Positions 31,732 to 43,015 of a stretch of 64,000 nucleotides of DNA are shown here, piece after piece. The notes below the pieces were generated by a model, which was not told the origin of the DNA, searched no databases, and was given only the letters and a program-made list of their open reading frames with translations. Position numbers and translations under genes: made by a program. Source of the stretch: Rhipicephalus microplus (Eukaryota; Arthropoda; Arachnida; Ixodida; Ixodidae); the NCBI RefSeq assembly GCF_043290135.1, contig NC_134705.1, positions 99,822,239 to 99,886,238 on the forward strand. Reading direction: 5' to 3'. How positions within the stretch are numbered: the stretch's first letter is position 1; every line of letters starts with the position of its first letter.

Positions 31732-31876
31732 ACAATGCAGAAATAGCAGCAGTTGAATGCAGGAAACTTACTTTAATTGTACCAGAACACTGGCAAACTG
31801 ATTGGAAGAGAACCTCGTCTTTTTCTCTCGCTGCGCGTGTTCTTCGTTCTCTTGGTGCTGCGTATTCAATGTGGCA
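31732..31876 (-). repeat. 5' LTR of gypsy A
   Basis: Starts TGCCACATTG and ends TGCATTGTCA on its strand. Partner of 27381-27528. Confidence 0.88.
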
Positions 31877-31886
31877 ATATTAAGCG

Positions 31887-32609
31887 TGGACTGATTTAGA
31901 GGACAGGGTTTTCTTGTGCTGTCGTCAATTATTGGAGTAACACACAAAAACCACATATAGTATAGACGTCTGTAGGATACCAAGCCCACGCTTGCACCAA
32001 AAAAAAGTCCTCTTCTTGTTCTTTGTAGCTTTGATGATGATGTTGTCAAGGTAGTATAATCAGAACAAGTAACAGTGCGGCAAACAACGAAATAGTTCCT
32101 GTCGAGCATCGCCAGTTCGTCCTCGTAATTCTTCAGCCAACTTCTTCGCCACGCACAAGTAAAGATGAAACTAGCCACGCAACAGCCAGATATCCACTAC
32201 ATGCTCGCACCTTTACTTCGTCTTTCCAAAAGTATCGACTCGATGCTTTCAGACGTATGAAGGCAAGAATAAGCCTTAAGCGTGAGTTATACGGCTTCAT
32301 CCTGGCTACGTGGACGATGTCCGGCTGTGCACCACGACGGGGAACCGCGCGCTGGGCTCTACGAAAAATTCGTGGTTGACATCGATGAGGCACTGAAGAA
32401 CCCGGTAAGGGCCAAAATAACGACGCAAGAGTTTCTCCGAGTGACTCAATGGCATGCAGGGCTCCAGAGCGATACTTTTTCTCCACATTGGTAGGTGACA
32501 TATCTGTGGCGAAGCCTGTACCTGACAGCGTCGTTTTGCTTCTGAGAGTGAATGCGCAAGAGAGCTCGATGTCGAGTTTCTTGGGCGCATTGCGCACACT
32601 AGTCAGCAT
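31887..32609 (-). pseudogene. 3' end of another gypsy element (integrase tail and LTR-like sequence)
   Basis: Minus strand: YFGPYRVLQCLIDVNHEF in one frame and IVHVARMKPYNSRLRLILAF in another, the two ends of a gypsy integrase tail with a frameshift between them. The ~390 bases to its 3' side (31887-32280) are non-coding and LTR-like in position. Gypsy A abuts it. Confidence 0.65.
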
Positions 32610-34505
32610 TTTCGGTGGTGGTCGTAAAGACTTCAGGTAATAGCATGGCGAAAGCCCAACCTAGTTTTCCGCACCATCGCACGACTCCGCGTCGTGGTAA
32701 ACGCCTTGGTAGCATCGGCCTCTGCGCTGTTGCCTGTGGCGTTGCCAGAACTGCACGTGATTGAGGAGGCTTTGGCCACAGCCGCCTCGCAAGACCGCGG
32801 AGATAACTTACCCGAAAGTGGCAAAAAGCTCCGGTATATCGTCGCGGTGCTTTTACACCAACTCGACTGCACTGCAAAAAATTGCGCGTATTTACGGACA
32901 GAAAAGTAATCGTAGTGTCCAGGAAATAAACACACTGCGCCCCTTCACCAACATCAACGATACAACACAAGTTTAAGAATCACAGACTCCACTACTTCGC
33001 CAATAATATGAATAAAGCACACGTTTACCGATGATGTTTCACTAAATAGTGAAGAAAAAACAAGTGTTCTCTCCTTCAACAAAAAATAGACTAAAATCGC
33101 CGCAGTTCTACGAAATTATATTTGTACCCAAAAGGTAGTTTAGGCGGGCATCGCGGAAAGAGGAACCACTCGACCACGGCAGCCGCACCGCTATCGTCAC
33201 TCATCCATTGGCAGTCACCACTCTGGCTGTGTTTCAATAATCACCGTAGACGGCTAAATAGACATCTAAATGGACGGCGGCCATCTTAGGTCTCATCCCA
33301 ATTTTCACGTAGCCGGCAAAGTAGACAGCTCCGAGAAGACCACATCAAAGACAAATACGATGAAGGCTACTTTGCTGTCTAAACAAGTTGGCTGCTTAGC
33401 AAATCGCTCAGATCACGGAGGAAGGAAAGATGATAGATCAAATCTTGCCAGAAGGGCCGTCTGCACACAAGCAGACGCTTTCCCAGACGCTCAATGTTAG
33501 TCACATTTATTTGTTTTTGATTTCAACACGAACTAAGTCAGAAATTACAACTGGTACGTTTGTTTCTTTTAGCTTTTTCTTCTCGACGCGAGTTGGCGCA
33601 TTGTCGCGTAAAGGCTGTCTAAATGTGTTCCGATTCTCCCACAGCATGGGCTCAGTGCGGTCTTCTAAGCAGTCTGCGTAGACTGTCTACGTTCTGTCTA
33701 AGAATTGCAACACAGCCTCTAGTCACTAGCCCGACTACCCTCCTCAAAGGCCAGAAGACGCACACACGAAACGGCGCCTGGCCAGCGCTGCTTTTTTCTC
33801 TGGTCTGCATCGTGGAGGTGAGCGCCTAACTTCTCATTTACTCGCCGTTTGGGTAACAGCTCGTGCCACTAATGATCTGTGTCATGTAGTACCGACGCAT
33901 TATCTCAGATTGGGCCGCTTCTAATACAGTCGAACACAGTGCTCTTTTGCTAATGTCGTTTTCGCGCGGCAGGTATCATGTATGCTTTTTCAGAGAGCGA
34001 GTGCGTACTGAGATCAGAAAATACAGCATTTACGGAAATCAAGGAATGATTGTGTTGTTCGTGTTTACATTTCGAGCGTAACATTTTCATTGCGCTGCGA
34101 TTTCTTGTCCGCAGCAGTTGCATTACTCTATGCCGACAGTGTTCGGGCTTGTCTGCACCGTAGTGCAGCCTTGTAATGTGTGCGCCTCCCTTTGTGCTGG
34201 CAGCGTTAGGTGAGCCTGTGTTACTGTGCCGGCACGCCGCTGCGCCGTAAAATGATACAATATCTATGGTGACATATTGGCACGCTGCAGCCTATCGGCC
34301 TGTTCACACCGTCGGGCCGAAGTCCATCTCCTCCACGTTGTCCAATAAAACGTGGATGGTGGCAGGTAGCACCGACGTGCGAACAGCGAGAGAGATCTTT
34401 TGACTCAAGAAATCTAACACAGCATGTGAATTCTTTCCGAAAGCTAGAAACCACGACCCGTAAAACGCGTTCTAAAAATAATGAAAAGAATGTGTGCTTT
34501 GTCTG
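32610..34505. other. Unassigned; possible 5'-end-like region at 33270-33830
   Basis: No domain recognised. 32640-32900 is CpG-richer, with an open minus frame (SGKLSPRSCEAAVAKASS) and a strong donor-like ggGTAAGTT on that strand near 32810. 33600-33820 plus has an open frame ending at a donor-like gtggagGTGAGC at 33811-33822. Either could be a first exon, but neither has a supporting partner. Confidence 0.25.
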
Positions 34506-34740
34506 TCGCGGTGGTATTGTGGTTACGGTGGTCAGCTGCTGACCAGAAGGCCAAGTGTTCGATGCCGGCCGTGGTAGTCGCATTGGGATGGACGAGTAGT
34601 GGTAAAGACTCTTGTACTGTGCTATGTCAGTGCACTATAAAGATGACTACATGGTAAAAATTTCCGGGCCCCTCCACCATGGCATCCTTCATAACGATAC
34701 CGTGAATTTGATATGTAAAACCCTAGAGGTAACCCTGAGA
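34506..34740 (+). mobile_element. Diverged Ruka-like SINE
   Basis: gtcgcggtggtattgtggtt (head), aagtgttcgatgccggccg (B-box region), gtcgcattgggatgga, aaaaatttccgggcccctcc and aacgataccgtgaatttg keep SINE order but with heavy divergence. Confidence 0.65.
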
Positions 34741-36245
34741 CGTAAACCCTATTTTTAAACACTTGTTAATCTTTAATTTGGTTTGTACAAAGATTTCTGT
34801 GCAGAAAAATTGTAGAAATTTTGATACTTTGAAATTTTGAATATGGTCCATATTGGGGATTTTTTTCATAGAGAGATAACATTTAGTGAAACATGATAGT
34901 TCGTATTAGCTGATTACCAGAGTTTTCTTTCTGTAGGCAAAGAGTAACTCGGTATGTGTACAGCATGAAATAGTTTTTCTAACCGGTGAAAAAGTTAGGT
35001 CCTAGTAAAAAACTATGGTAAATAACACAGGGTGATTCCACGAGAGATCGACACGGGTCCAAATGTTGATAGTTTAGATTTCATTGAGTATTTTATATTT
35101 CGTGCACCTCTCACCAGGTAGCCCGAAAGTCAACTTCGTTTTATGATTAACGGCATACCTTACGAGAAAAAATTATCAAACTTCACCAACACAGAGGCAC
35201 CGATTTCGTCACCTGTCATTTTTGAAAATTTCAGATGCTATAAAAAGACAAACATTTTTGTTTTAAGGAAGATATTTTTTACCTGAAATGCATGTCTTAT
35301 GACGATTGCATTCATACGGTTTCAGGTTTGTAGGCCTTCAGAAAATAGCTGTTAAAAATATCTAATTCATCGACAGTTTAAAATAAGTTACGTATTCCCA
35401 TTTTTTTCTCCAAAAATACTGCAAGCAGCGTTTTCAAACTTGACACGTTTCAAGAAAGTAGTGTGTTTATTAGGTACATAAATGTTTGCTGCTATAGGGC
35501 AAATGTAAATTTTTATATATTGCCTCGAAATTCTCATATTGGCAAAAGGGTACTCCACTCAAATTTAAATAATAAAAAACTCCATCTTTTATTTTTCTTG
35601 AAATCTCTTAAATAGACAACCAAAAGCCATCATACAGTAATATAGAAAAACATGTTGCATTATTTTGTTTCTAGCGACAATATTTGTGGTACAAATCAGA
35701 GCTTTTCGATTATGCGCTGACAAGTTGAGAAATCTAAAAATCGGAATGGAAAAGCAGCAATAAGCTTCAAACGCGAGTAAACGTGACCGCATTTTGTGAA
35801 GAAAGGCTGGTTTAGCAGATAGGAGTAACTATTTTGAACACGGTATTCTACAGTATCTGAATTCAGTCTTATACGTAGGGCACTGAGACTTCTAATATGT
35901 GGTGCCTCTCTATTACTGACACACAGATGGAGCTGCTACGACAGCCATGTGTTTGCAACACGTTGGGTAAGAGAATTGAATGTTGAATGAGTTCATAAAC
36001 GATTCATAACAAATTTTTATCATTTGGGGCACGAGGACTGCCGCATTAGACAGAAGAACACGCCTTAGGGCAAGTTGTCATGCGTCGTCTGCTCTACAGA
36101 TGAATTGCTGTGAGCCGCATCTCGGAGACAATGCTTTAGATCATATGGTTCAAAGTAGGGACAAAGATTACGCCTCCCGTAATTTTATCGCCAAAACATT
36201 GTGAAATTCGTTTTAACGTACTATACTTCAGTTTTGCATTCGCAC
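34741..36245. other. AT-rich non-coding
   Basis: Long A/T runs and no ORF of interest. The words gggtgattccacgagagatc at ~35032 faintly recall gtgggttcattccacaccaa at 54452, hinting at an old shared repeat. Confidence 0.35.
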
Positions 36246-36269
36246 TGTGGATACTTGTGCGCAGGTCGG

Positions 36270-37370
36270 ATTTACTACATGCCACATCATGCAGTTGTGC
36301 GAACCGAGTCCGTGACAACTTGGGTAAGAGTAGTTTTTGAAGCATTCTCTCACAATCCTGATTCCTCTTCCCTTAATGAGCGTCTCGAGGCGGTACCAAA
36401 GCTACTAGCCGATTTAGTTACTCTACTCATACGCTTTCGCTTCAATTATGGTGCTCTGACAGCCGACTTAGAGAAAGCATTTCTTCAGATTAGCGTAAAA
36501 TAAAAGACCAAGACGCGCTAAAATTCCTATGGTTCAAGAAAATACCCTCTGAGAGGAAAGCTGAGCCTGAAGTAGAGGATTGGTGCATGGCAAGAGTTTC
36601 TTTTGGTGCCGTGTCAAGTCCATTTCTGCTCAACGCCTCTCTACAACATCACATGAAGGCAGTGAAAGGTCCAAAGCAAGAAACGGCCAAGCAGCTTGCC
36701 GCATCATTCTATGTTGATGTCCTTTTTATCGAAGCCGAACTTGAAGATTCAGCAGACAGAATATACAGAGACGCAAACGCCATCATGGACGAGCAGGAAT
36801 ACCTTTGAGGAAATTGTAATCAAATTCCAAACTGCTGAGAGATCTCATTAGTATGGCTGAATGAGATGGTGCAAGCGCAGGACTTGTCAAGATATTGGTG
36901 CTTTTGTAGGATCGTCTGACAGATCGGATAACAGTAGTGGAAAAATCGGCGTTAATGTTCAAGGAGAAAGGGCGAAGACCTTGTAAGAGATCTGTGCTGC
37001 AAGCAGTGTGAAGGATATTCAATCCACTGGGAATGGTTGCATCTTTTAGCATTCAGGCCAAGATATTGTTTCAGGAGCTGTGGCAAATAAAAGCAGATTG
37101 GGACGAAGATTTGCCTTCGGATATTGCTGTACAGTGGAAGAAATGGTGCTTGAACCTGCATTGCCTTCTTTCTATGGCTATCGCGCGATGGATGAAGAAT
37201 GGGCTAACAACTCCATTTATGCAACTTCACATATTTTGTGGTGCTTCTCAGAAGGCATACGGAACTTTTGCGCATTTGAAATTCATTGATCAAGAGAATC
37301 TCGCTCATGCTCACTTCATTATGACGAAGTCGCGCGTGGCACCTCTGCAGAAAATGACTTTGCCGTGACT
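36270..37370 (+). pseudogene. BEL/Pao-2 reverse transcriptase and RNase H fragments
   Basis: YYMPHHAVVRTESVTTWVRV, LTADLEKAFLQIS (first Asp kept), FGAVSSPFLLNASLQHHM, then FYVDVLFIEAE, where the second Asp of YVDD is Val. ELWQIKADWDEDLPSDI, LHIFCGASQKAYGTF and MTKSRVAPLQKMTLP mark the RNase H start, in which the first Asp (FADAS) has become Gly. At least three frame breaks lie within 36503-37033. Confidence 0.82.
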
Positions 37371-38000
37371 GGAATTACTTGGCACTTTGTATGGAGCAAG
37401 GCTAGGGAACTTTCTTAATAATAGTTAATAACTGAAGGTTGGAAACAATCTTTTGGACAGAGTCCAAGGTCGCACTACATCGGATAAAGAGATCCGTAAA
37501 GAAATGGAAAGATTTTGTCTAAAATAGAGTGACAGAAATTCAAGCATGTTCTGTGAACGGCTAATGGAGACACTGCCCCTGTACGAATAATCCTGTAGAT
37601 TACCTCACACGTAGAGTGTCATTGCATCTTCTCTAGACAAACAAAATTTGGTGCACAACACCACCATGGTTAACAGAAATGGAAGATAGATGGCCCAAAA
37701 ACAGTCTTGAAGATTTATCTGGTGATTATGTAGACCTAAATGAAGCTAAAGTTGTTGTGCAAGTTTTAGATGTGAGAACACATATGCCTATTTTTGATCT
37801 TCAACATCACTTGTGCTTGACGAAAGTATTATGAATAACTGCCTGGGTATTTCATTTCATTAAAAGTTGCGAAGAATCAAGTATAAGAGGTCAAGCGCAC
37901 CTCACAGCCGCAGAAATCTGCGATGCAAAAGATTACTGAGTCAAGGTGGTTGAATAGGATGCTTATGCGGAAGAAATCTGTCAAGTTGGAAAGGAACAAC
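37371..38000 (+). pseudogene. BEL/Pao-2 RNase H to integrase linker, broken
   Basis: NPVDYLTRRVS near 37590-37620 is the conserved post-RNase H motif. The rest is frame-broken, with stops in all frames. Confidence 0.6.
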
Positions 38001-38026
38001 AGCTACATAACAAGTAATATTTAGGA

Positions 38027-39204
38027 ATGCTTCATCCTTTTCTTGACAGGAAACGCCGGTTGCGTGTAAGAGGACAACTACAATTCTCACAGGATGCAGA
38101 CGTCAAGAATCCTATTTTGCTGCCTCGACCTCATCAGTTCCGAAAACTTATAATAAGAGATTCCCATAAGCGAACACTCCATGGAGGCCTACAAGATACC
38201 CTTGCCGAACTTCGAGAAAACTTTTGGGTACCACGCAGCGGACAAACTGTGAAGATTATCAGAGCTTGCATCGCTTGTCTCAGGACGCGCTTAAAGCCAA
38301 GCAGCGCACCTGTTGCACCATTACCAAGAGAACGAGTACGCCGTTCAGATCCCTATCAAGCGGTTGGAATAGATTTTGCTTGACCAGTCTATGTGAAAGG
38401 CAGTTACATGACGACCTACATTGTACTGTTTACTTGTACCGTCACGAGAGCAGTACATCTTGATTTATCCACCGAGATGTCTTCAAAAGCTTTCTACTCA
38501 CGTTTTGCCGATTTACAGCACGTCGAAGATTGCCTGATGTGATCTATACAGATAACGTACAGACTTCCAAGAAAGCATCAAAGGAAATCTACTCTTTGGC
38601 TGGAGCATTTTTCGGTGAAGAGCTACAGGACTACTGCTCTCAAAGAAGAGTTGAGTGGAAGTTTTTTGAAGAAAGGGGAGAGTGGTGGGGCGGCTTCTGG
38701 GAGAGGTTAATAAGAACTGTAAAGACCAGCCTACAACAGATTCTAGGCAAAGCGGGGCTTTCGCCTGAAGAGTTAACCCCAGTGTGGTATGAGGTGGTAA
38801 TTACCTTCCGGCCCCTCACTTACCTCTCAACATCAGCCGAGGACAGCGAAATATTAACGCCGGTTCATTTTTTAAGCGGTAAACGATTAACAAGCCTGTC
38901 TTATCGGAATGAAAAGGCCGACATTTCGGAATCTAGATCGACGGTCACCAAAAAATGGCTCCATCGTAAACGATTGTTGAACATTTTCAAAAAAGATGGA
39001 TTTAAGAGTATCCGCTTAACTTGCGCTCTGCGCACTATGCCAATGTGCAGGGTTCTAACTATCTCAAAGCTGGTGACATGCTTCTTCTTTAGAAAGAAAG
39101 AATCCCACGGCAGCTATGGAAGATGGGGAGTATCCAAAATGTACATCGTGGACGGGACCAAAATAAGAGAAGCTATTTGGTTAAACTTCCGTCAGGCTCT
39201 GTAA
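38027..39204 (+). pseudogene. BEL/Pao-2 integrase and DUF5641-like tail
   Basis: KRRLRVRGQLQFS, then HKRTLHGGLQDTLAEL ... CIACLRTR (H2C2), YQAVGIDFA followed by a stop at 38381-38383, VIYTDNVQTSKKASKEI (second Asp), and WWGGFWERLIRTVKTSLQQI (Glu). FRPLTYLST and LTPVHFLSG precede the DUF5641 region with a shifted C-terminus. Catalytic residues survive but the frame does not. Confidence 0.85.
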
Positions 39205-39240
39205 TACGACGACCTGTCCAGCTTCTTTACCCGATGGAAC

Positions 39241-39475
39241 TGTCTTCACAGTAATGAACTCAAAGTGCGCGACTGTTCAGTGGGCGGTGGATATTGAATA
39301 TTTGTCTTTTCTTGAGAAGATGGTGAATAATAAAAAGCCATCGAAAAGAACGCGTGAACTCCAAGGAAAGAAGAGAAAGGAGAAAGCGTCTGCCATGTAC
39401 TTTTCGGACTGCTGTGTGTGACTAATCTAAATATAGTCTTGTTTCTTCTAATGCCATGACCATTCAATTAACACT
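39241..39475 (+). other. Possible 3' LTR of BEL/Pao-2
   Basis: Non-coding, with ggtgaataataaaaagcc (poly-A signal) at ~39321-39340. No second copy in the window confirms it. Confidence 0.3.
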
Positions 39476-39714
39476 TGTGCCCAAGCCAAAAGAATGACAC
39501 AGCAACTGGGAAAAGGAACTGAACGATAGTCCTCGCGAATCTCTGCCTCGAGCACCGTCGTTTTCGTCTTCGCGTCCGCTGGCCTCTCGGTCGAAGCTCG
39601 TGCGCATGCAGGACCTGCTCGCGCATTGCGGCTGGCTTTGTCTCTTGCAGTGGTGCCATCAGCGCTTCTCTTGTTCGCGATGTCTGCCTTACACAGAGAG
39701 TTGGCACTTTCCGG
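39476..39714 (-). repeat. 3' LTR of gypsy B
   Basis: On its strand it starts TGCCAACTCTCTGTG after ccggaaag and ends GGCTTGGGCACA. It matches 50578-50804 through catcagcgcttctcttcttc-type and ctcgagcaccgtcgttttt-type blocks. Confidence 0.85.
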
Positions 39715-39917
39715 TGGCATTATCCTCCGTCTCAAGCAGCATCGCCCCGATGCGTGCAATGTGGTTGTAGCATAGCAAGCGATTGGTGTGCTAGTCTTCG
39801 TATTGGTCGCAGTAGAGCTTCATACGTACACGTGTACACGCTCCGTGGTATTGCGTCGTCTCGAATGCACGTGGCCTGCAGGCTTGAATTCATCACCGAA
39901 GTCACTGAGTCGGTGTA

Positions 39918-40890
39918 CTATCTCACATGGGCCGAAATATTGACAAATGGGTTTGTCAGACAGGCCTCGTCAGCGTACTGGGGTACATATCCAGACTTTT
40001 TTGGCAAAATCATACCGGTTTCGCGTCTTCCCCGGTTGTAGCGGTCTGCATTGAGCCGTTGTTGGTGACATATTCTGTACCTTGCAAACTGGCGGGCCTC
40101 TTCCGCTCTTTGTATAAAGTCCAGGTCAGGAGGATAGTCGTCGTGGTCTATCGGTAACATGGCATCCAGTGTTGTTGTAACTGCACGACCATAAATAATT
40201 TGGAATGGGGTAACCTTGGTGTTATCTTGTACGGCGGTGTTGTAAGCAAACGTGAAATATGGTAAATTTTGTCCCAGTTTTTGTGGCTCGACATCTATAT
40301 ACATAGATATCATGTCCGGTAGAGTTCTGTTGAGACGCTCCGTCAGGCCATTGCTTTGAGGATGATATGCGGTTGTTTTTCTGTGAATAGTGTGAGTCAT
40401 ACGGAAGAGACACTTGATAAGTTCCGCTGTGAAAGCCGTTCCGCGATCGGAGATTACAGCTGTTGGAGCGCCATGCAGAGAACTATGTTGTGTACAAAAA
40501 AGTGGCCACTCCAGCCGCCGTTCCCCTTTAAAAGGAGTCTGTTTCAGTGTATCTCGTTAAGTAATCGGTCGCGACCACGATTCATTTTCTGTCGAATGAA
40601 GACGTCGGAAAGGGTCCAATGAGGTCCGTTTCAACTTGTTGAAAATGCGCTTTTGGTGGGTCTATCGGTTCTAGGATGCCCGCCGGTTTAGAACTTGGTC
40701 TTTTCCGTCTTTGGCAGTTGCGACATGTCTTAACTTAGCGCTGTACTGAAGCGAAGAGCTTTTGCCAATAGTAATGCAGACTGATTCTTGCAAGCATTTG
40801 AGTGACGCCAAAATGTCCAGACGTGGGCTCACCGTGGTACGCTCGTAATATTTCTTTTCGCATAGTTGTACGAACGACAAGCAGGAACAT
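39918..40890 (-). pseudogene. Gypsy B integrase
   Basis: HGEPTSGHFGVTQM and CRNCQRRKR (H2C2), VETDLIGPFPTSSF (first Asp), a stop just after it, VATDYLTRYTETDSF, VISDRGTAFTAELI (second Asp), YHPQSNGLTERLNRTL (Glu), then ISMYIDVEPQKLGQNLPYF. The C-terminal GPY/F part is frame-shifted near 40010. All three catalytic acids are intact, but stops and shifts disable the frame. Confidence 0.87.
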
Positions 40891-40903
40891 TTCTTGGTTG
40901 GGC

Positions 40904-41169
40904 TTAAAGTTTCTCTTGTAGAGAACATTTTTCTGGAGGCAAAACGATGCGAGGCTTCGGGACAGTCACTTGTACGTCGACCACTTCAAGGTGTTTGATG
41001 AAGAAAAGTAATTCATCGTCAGCGCGTTGAAGTTCGGCTATTTGAGTAGTTTTGACAACACCTACGCACGAATAGTCCTCGTCTACTGTTAGTGCTGGGT
41101 CTACAGGCACCCGTGACAAACAGTCAGCATCTGTATGCTTCCTGCCAGATCGGTATACCATAGTTATAT
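40904..41169 (-). pseudogene. Gypsy B RNase H/integrase connection, left of the gypsy C insertion
   Basis: ITMVYRSGRKHTDADCLSRV, then VGVVKTTQIAELQRADDELL. The first residues here continue the segment ending RLARWSLRLQEYDI at 47013-47060. Confidence 0.85.
41166..41169. repeat. Target-site duplication ATAT (left) of gypsy C
   Basis: atat directly before the 5' LTR; atat recurs at 47013-47016 directly after the 3' LTR. Confidence 0.8.
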
Positions 41170-41345
41170 TGATACGTGTATGGAACTGTCGCACCGACAC
41201 AGCTGAATTTGCACCCAAATGAAGAAGACGACATTGTGGTTGTAGTGGGTTGGACTCTGAAGCTTCTCCCGTTGGCCTGCTTGACTGTGCGCTCTCTAAG
41301 CCGTTAGCAAGACCAGCTCTCGGTGAATAAATCTTTCCCGTAACA
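41170..41345 (+). repeat. 5' LTR of gypsy C (176 bp)
   Basis: Starts TGATACGTGTATGG, has ggtgaataaatc (poly-A signal) near the end and closes CCCGTAACA. Identical to 46837-47012 except five positions. Confidence 0.95.
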
Positions 41346-41349
41346 TCCT

Positions 41350-41423
41350 TTGGTGAAGGTGCTGGGTCTTCACACAACCCGGCTCTGGAACTCCGCAGTG
41401 GACGCCAGCTTTGTCCAGCCGCG
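41350..41423 (+). promoter_or_regulatory. Gypsy C primer-binding site and leader
   Basis: tggtgaaggtgctgggtc at 41350 starts with TGG, five bases past the LTR, as for a tRNA-primed site. The Gag ATG follows at 41424. Confidence 0.55.
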
Positions 41424-42680
41424 ATGCCTGAAACTGGCACTCAGGCCTCGCCATCCGCGCCGGCTCGATCACCTGTGATTCCCCCCCATCTTCTCGACCC
41501 TGGCACGTTTTCCGGGACGGACAGCACGGACGTCGAAGAATGGCTCGCATTATTCGAGCGCGTCAGCAAGCACTACAGGTGGGACGAAACGCTTATGCTG
41601 GCAAATATTCTATTCTACCTACGTGGTACGGCACGCGCCTGGTATGAGACGCATGAAGAAGAATTAACCAGCTGGGACACATGCAAGCAAAAGCTTCGCG
41701 ATTTGTTCGGTCGGTCAGTTGCTCGTCAGATGGCAGCCAGGCAGGAACTCGCGTCGCGTGTTCAATCATCGACGGAGTCGTACGTCACGTACATCCAAGA
41801 CGTACTGGCACTGTGCCGGAAGACGGACAAAAACATGTCCGAGGCGGACAAGATCAGCAACGTGTTGAAAGGCATTGCTGATGATGCTTTCAACATACTA
41901 ATGTGCAAGAATTGCACCACTGTCGACTCCATCATATCTGAATGCCGGCGATTTGAGCAAGCTAAAAGCAGGCGAATCACCCACCAAATCGCGAGACTAC
42001 CAAACACTGCTGCGACTTTGTCTTGCGAGGATTCTGCAGCGCCCCATTCACTTGCCCCTCCTGCAAATATCGCAAGGATTGTTCGCCAGGAGCTGGAAGC
42101 CATGGCACCCGCTTCCTATCAGCCTCCTGCGCAAGACAACTGGGCAACAGTCTCGCTTATTCAAGCCGTCGTACGTCAGGAGTTTGCTAATCTGGGCGTC
42201 CAGGTTCCCCAGCCCGCCAGACTTATGCCGCAGCCCATGAGCACTCCCGTCCACAACGCTGACCACCACTCTGCTCCACTTGTCGGTGCGGCAGCTTTGA
42301 CTCCTCGGTTTCCACCACGCTAGCGAAATGCATCTGAGTGGCGCACGCATGATGATCGACCAATCTGCTTTTCTTGCTCTCGAGTTGGGCACATCTCCCG
42401 CCATTGCCGCAACAGGTCGTATTTCCGGCCAAGCTTTCGTAATGTAGATCGCCGTCAGGACCGCGGACACTATTCGCAACCCGGTTTTCCGGATGACCAT
42501 ATTCTGGAGCCTTCAGCTCGCCGTTCATTTCCACGCTCCGAACCGTCCTACGCTGACGTCGTCGCCCAGAGAAACTGGTCCAGCCGCTCGCCGTCACCTC
42601 AGGGTCGGCCGTCACGCTCCCCTCAACACCGCCGCTCTCCGTCACCGGCTTATTCTGCCCATTCCCCGGGAAACTGACGA
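41424..42680 (+). pseudogene. Gypsy C Gag
   Basis: MPETGTQASPSAPARSP, then FSGTDSTDVEEWLALFERVS, YLRGTARAWYETHEEELTSW and LFGRSVARQMAARQELASRV, the capsid (Retrotrans_gag) region; then EADKISNVLKGIADDAFNIL. After TAG at 42321 the frame continues with one CCHC knuckle, CFSCSRVGHISRHC, and an Arg/Ser-rich C-terminus (SRSPSPQGRPSRSP) ending at ~42678. A single nonsense codon is the only visible break. Confidence 0.9.
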
Positions 42681-42719
42681 GTGCAGCTCCTAGAGGTGGC
42701 GCTGCGTTGACGACTCGCA

Positions 42720-43015
42720 ACGAAAACCCTCAACCGGCTACAAATTCAAGACGCAATTTACTTCGGGTGTTCGTTGATGGCCACGCCTTACTGCTCTAAA
42801 TGACACTGGTGCCACAGTATCTGTTATGAGTTCTACACTTCGATCTCGCCTGAAAAAGGTTCTCACACCAGCTATGTTCTCTACTGTTCGAGTTGCCAAC
42901 GGAAGTCGAACATCGGTGCTTGGTATGTGCACTGCCCGCGTTACTGTTGCTGGCCACCACACTTCCGTTCTCTTCGCAGTCCTCGATGCTTGCCCACACG
43001 AACGACGTCATCCTT
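42720..43015 (+). pseudogene. Gypsy C aspartic protease
   Basis: LLRVFVDGHAL then, after a one-base slip near 42795, LNDTGATVSVMSSTLRSRL; the Asp-Thr-Gly codons are at 42802-42810. RVTVAGHHTSVLFAVLDAC follows. Another slip near 43000 leads into the RT frame (DVILRIDFL). Confidence 0.85.

Larger units (their letters stand above)
27381..31876 (-). mobile_element. Ty3/gypsy LTR retrotransposon with internal RT deletion (gypsy A)
   Basis: LTRs at 27381-27528 and 31732-31876, purine tract ggaggggggaaag beside the 3' LTR, and Gag, protease, RNase H and integrase in order on the minus strand. The RT palm is missing between protease (~29905) and the RT C-terminus (~29880), and a SINE splits the latter. 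Integrase and RNase H active sites are mutated, so this is a defective copy that could only ever have moved in trans. Confidence 0.92.
36260..39240 (+). mobile_element. Second BEL/Pao element, pol only, heavily decayed
   Basis: Plus-strand RT, RNase H, integrase and DUF5641-type tail in order, spread across frames with many stops. No Gag or protease was seen upstream. The proteins are clearly diverged from the element at 6855-12929, so this is a different Pao lineage. After the pol end there is aaagtgcgcgactgttcagtgggcggtgg (near 39262), possibly the purine tract, and LTR-like sequence to ~39450. Confidence 0.85.

Noticed and set aside
42223..42720. 165-codon minus ORF inside gypsy C
   Set aside because: It is a shadow of the Gag knuckle and Arg/Ser-rich tail on the plus strand.
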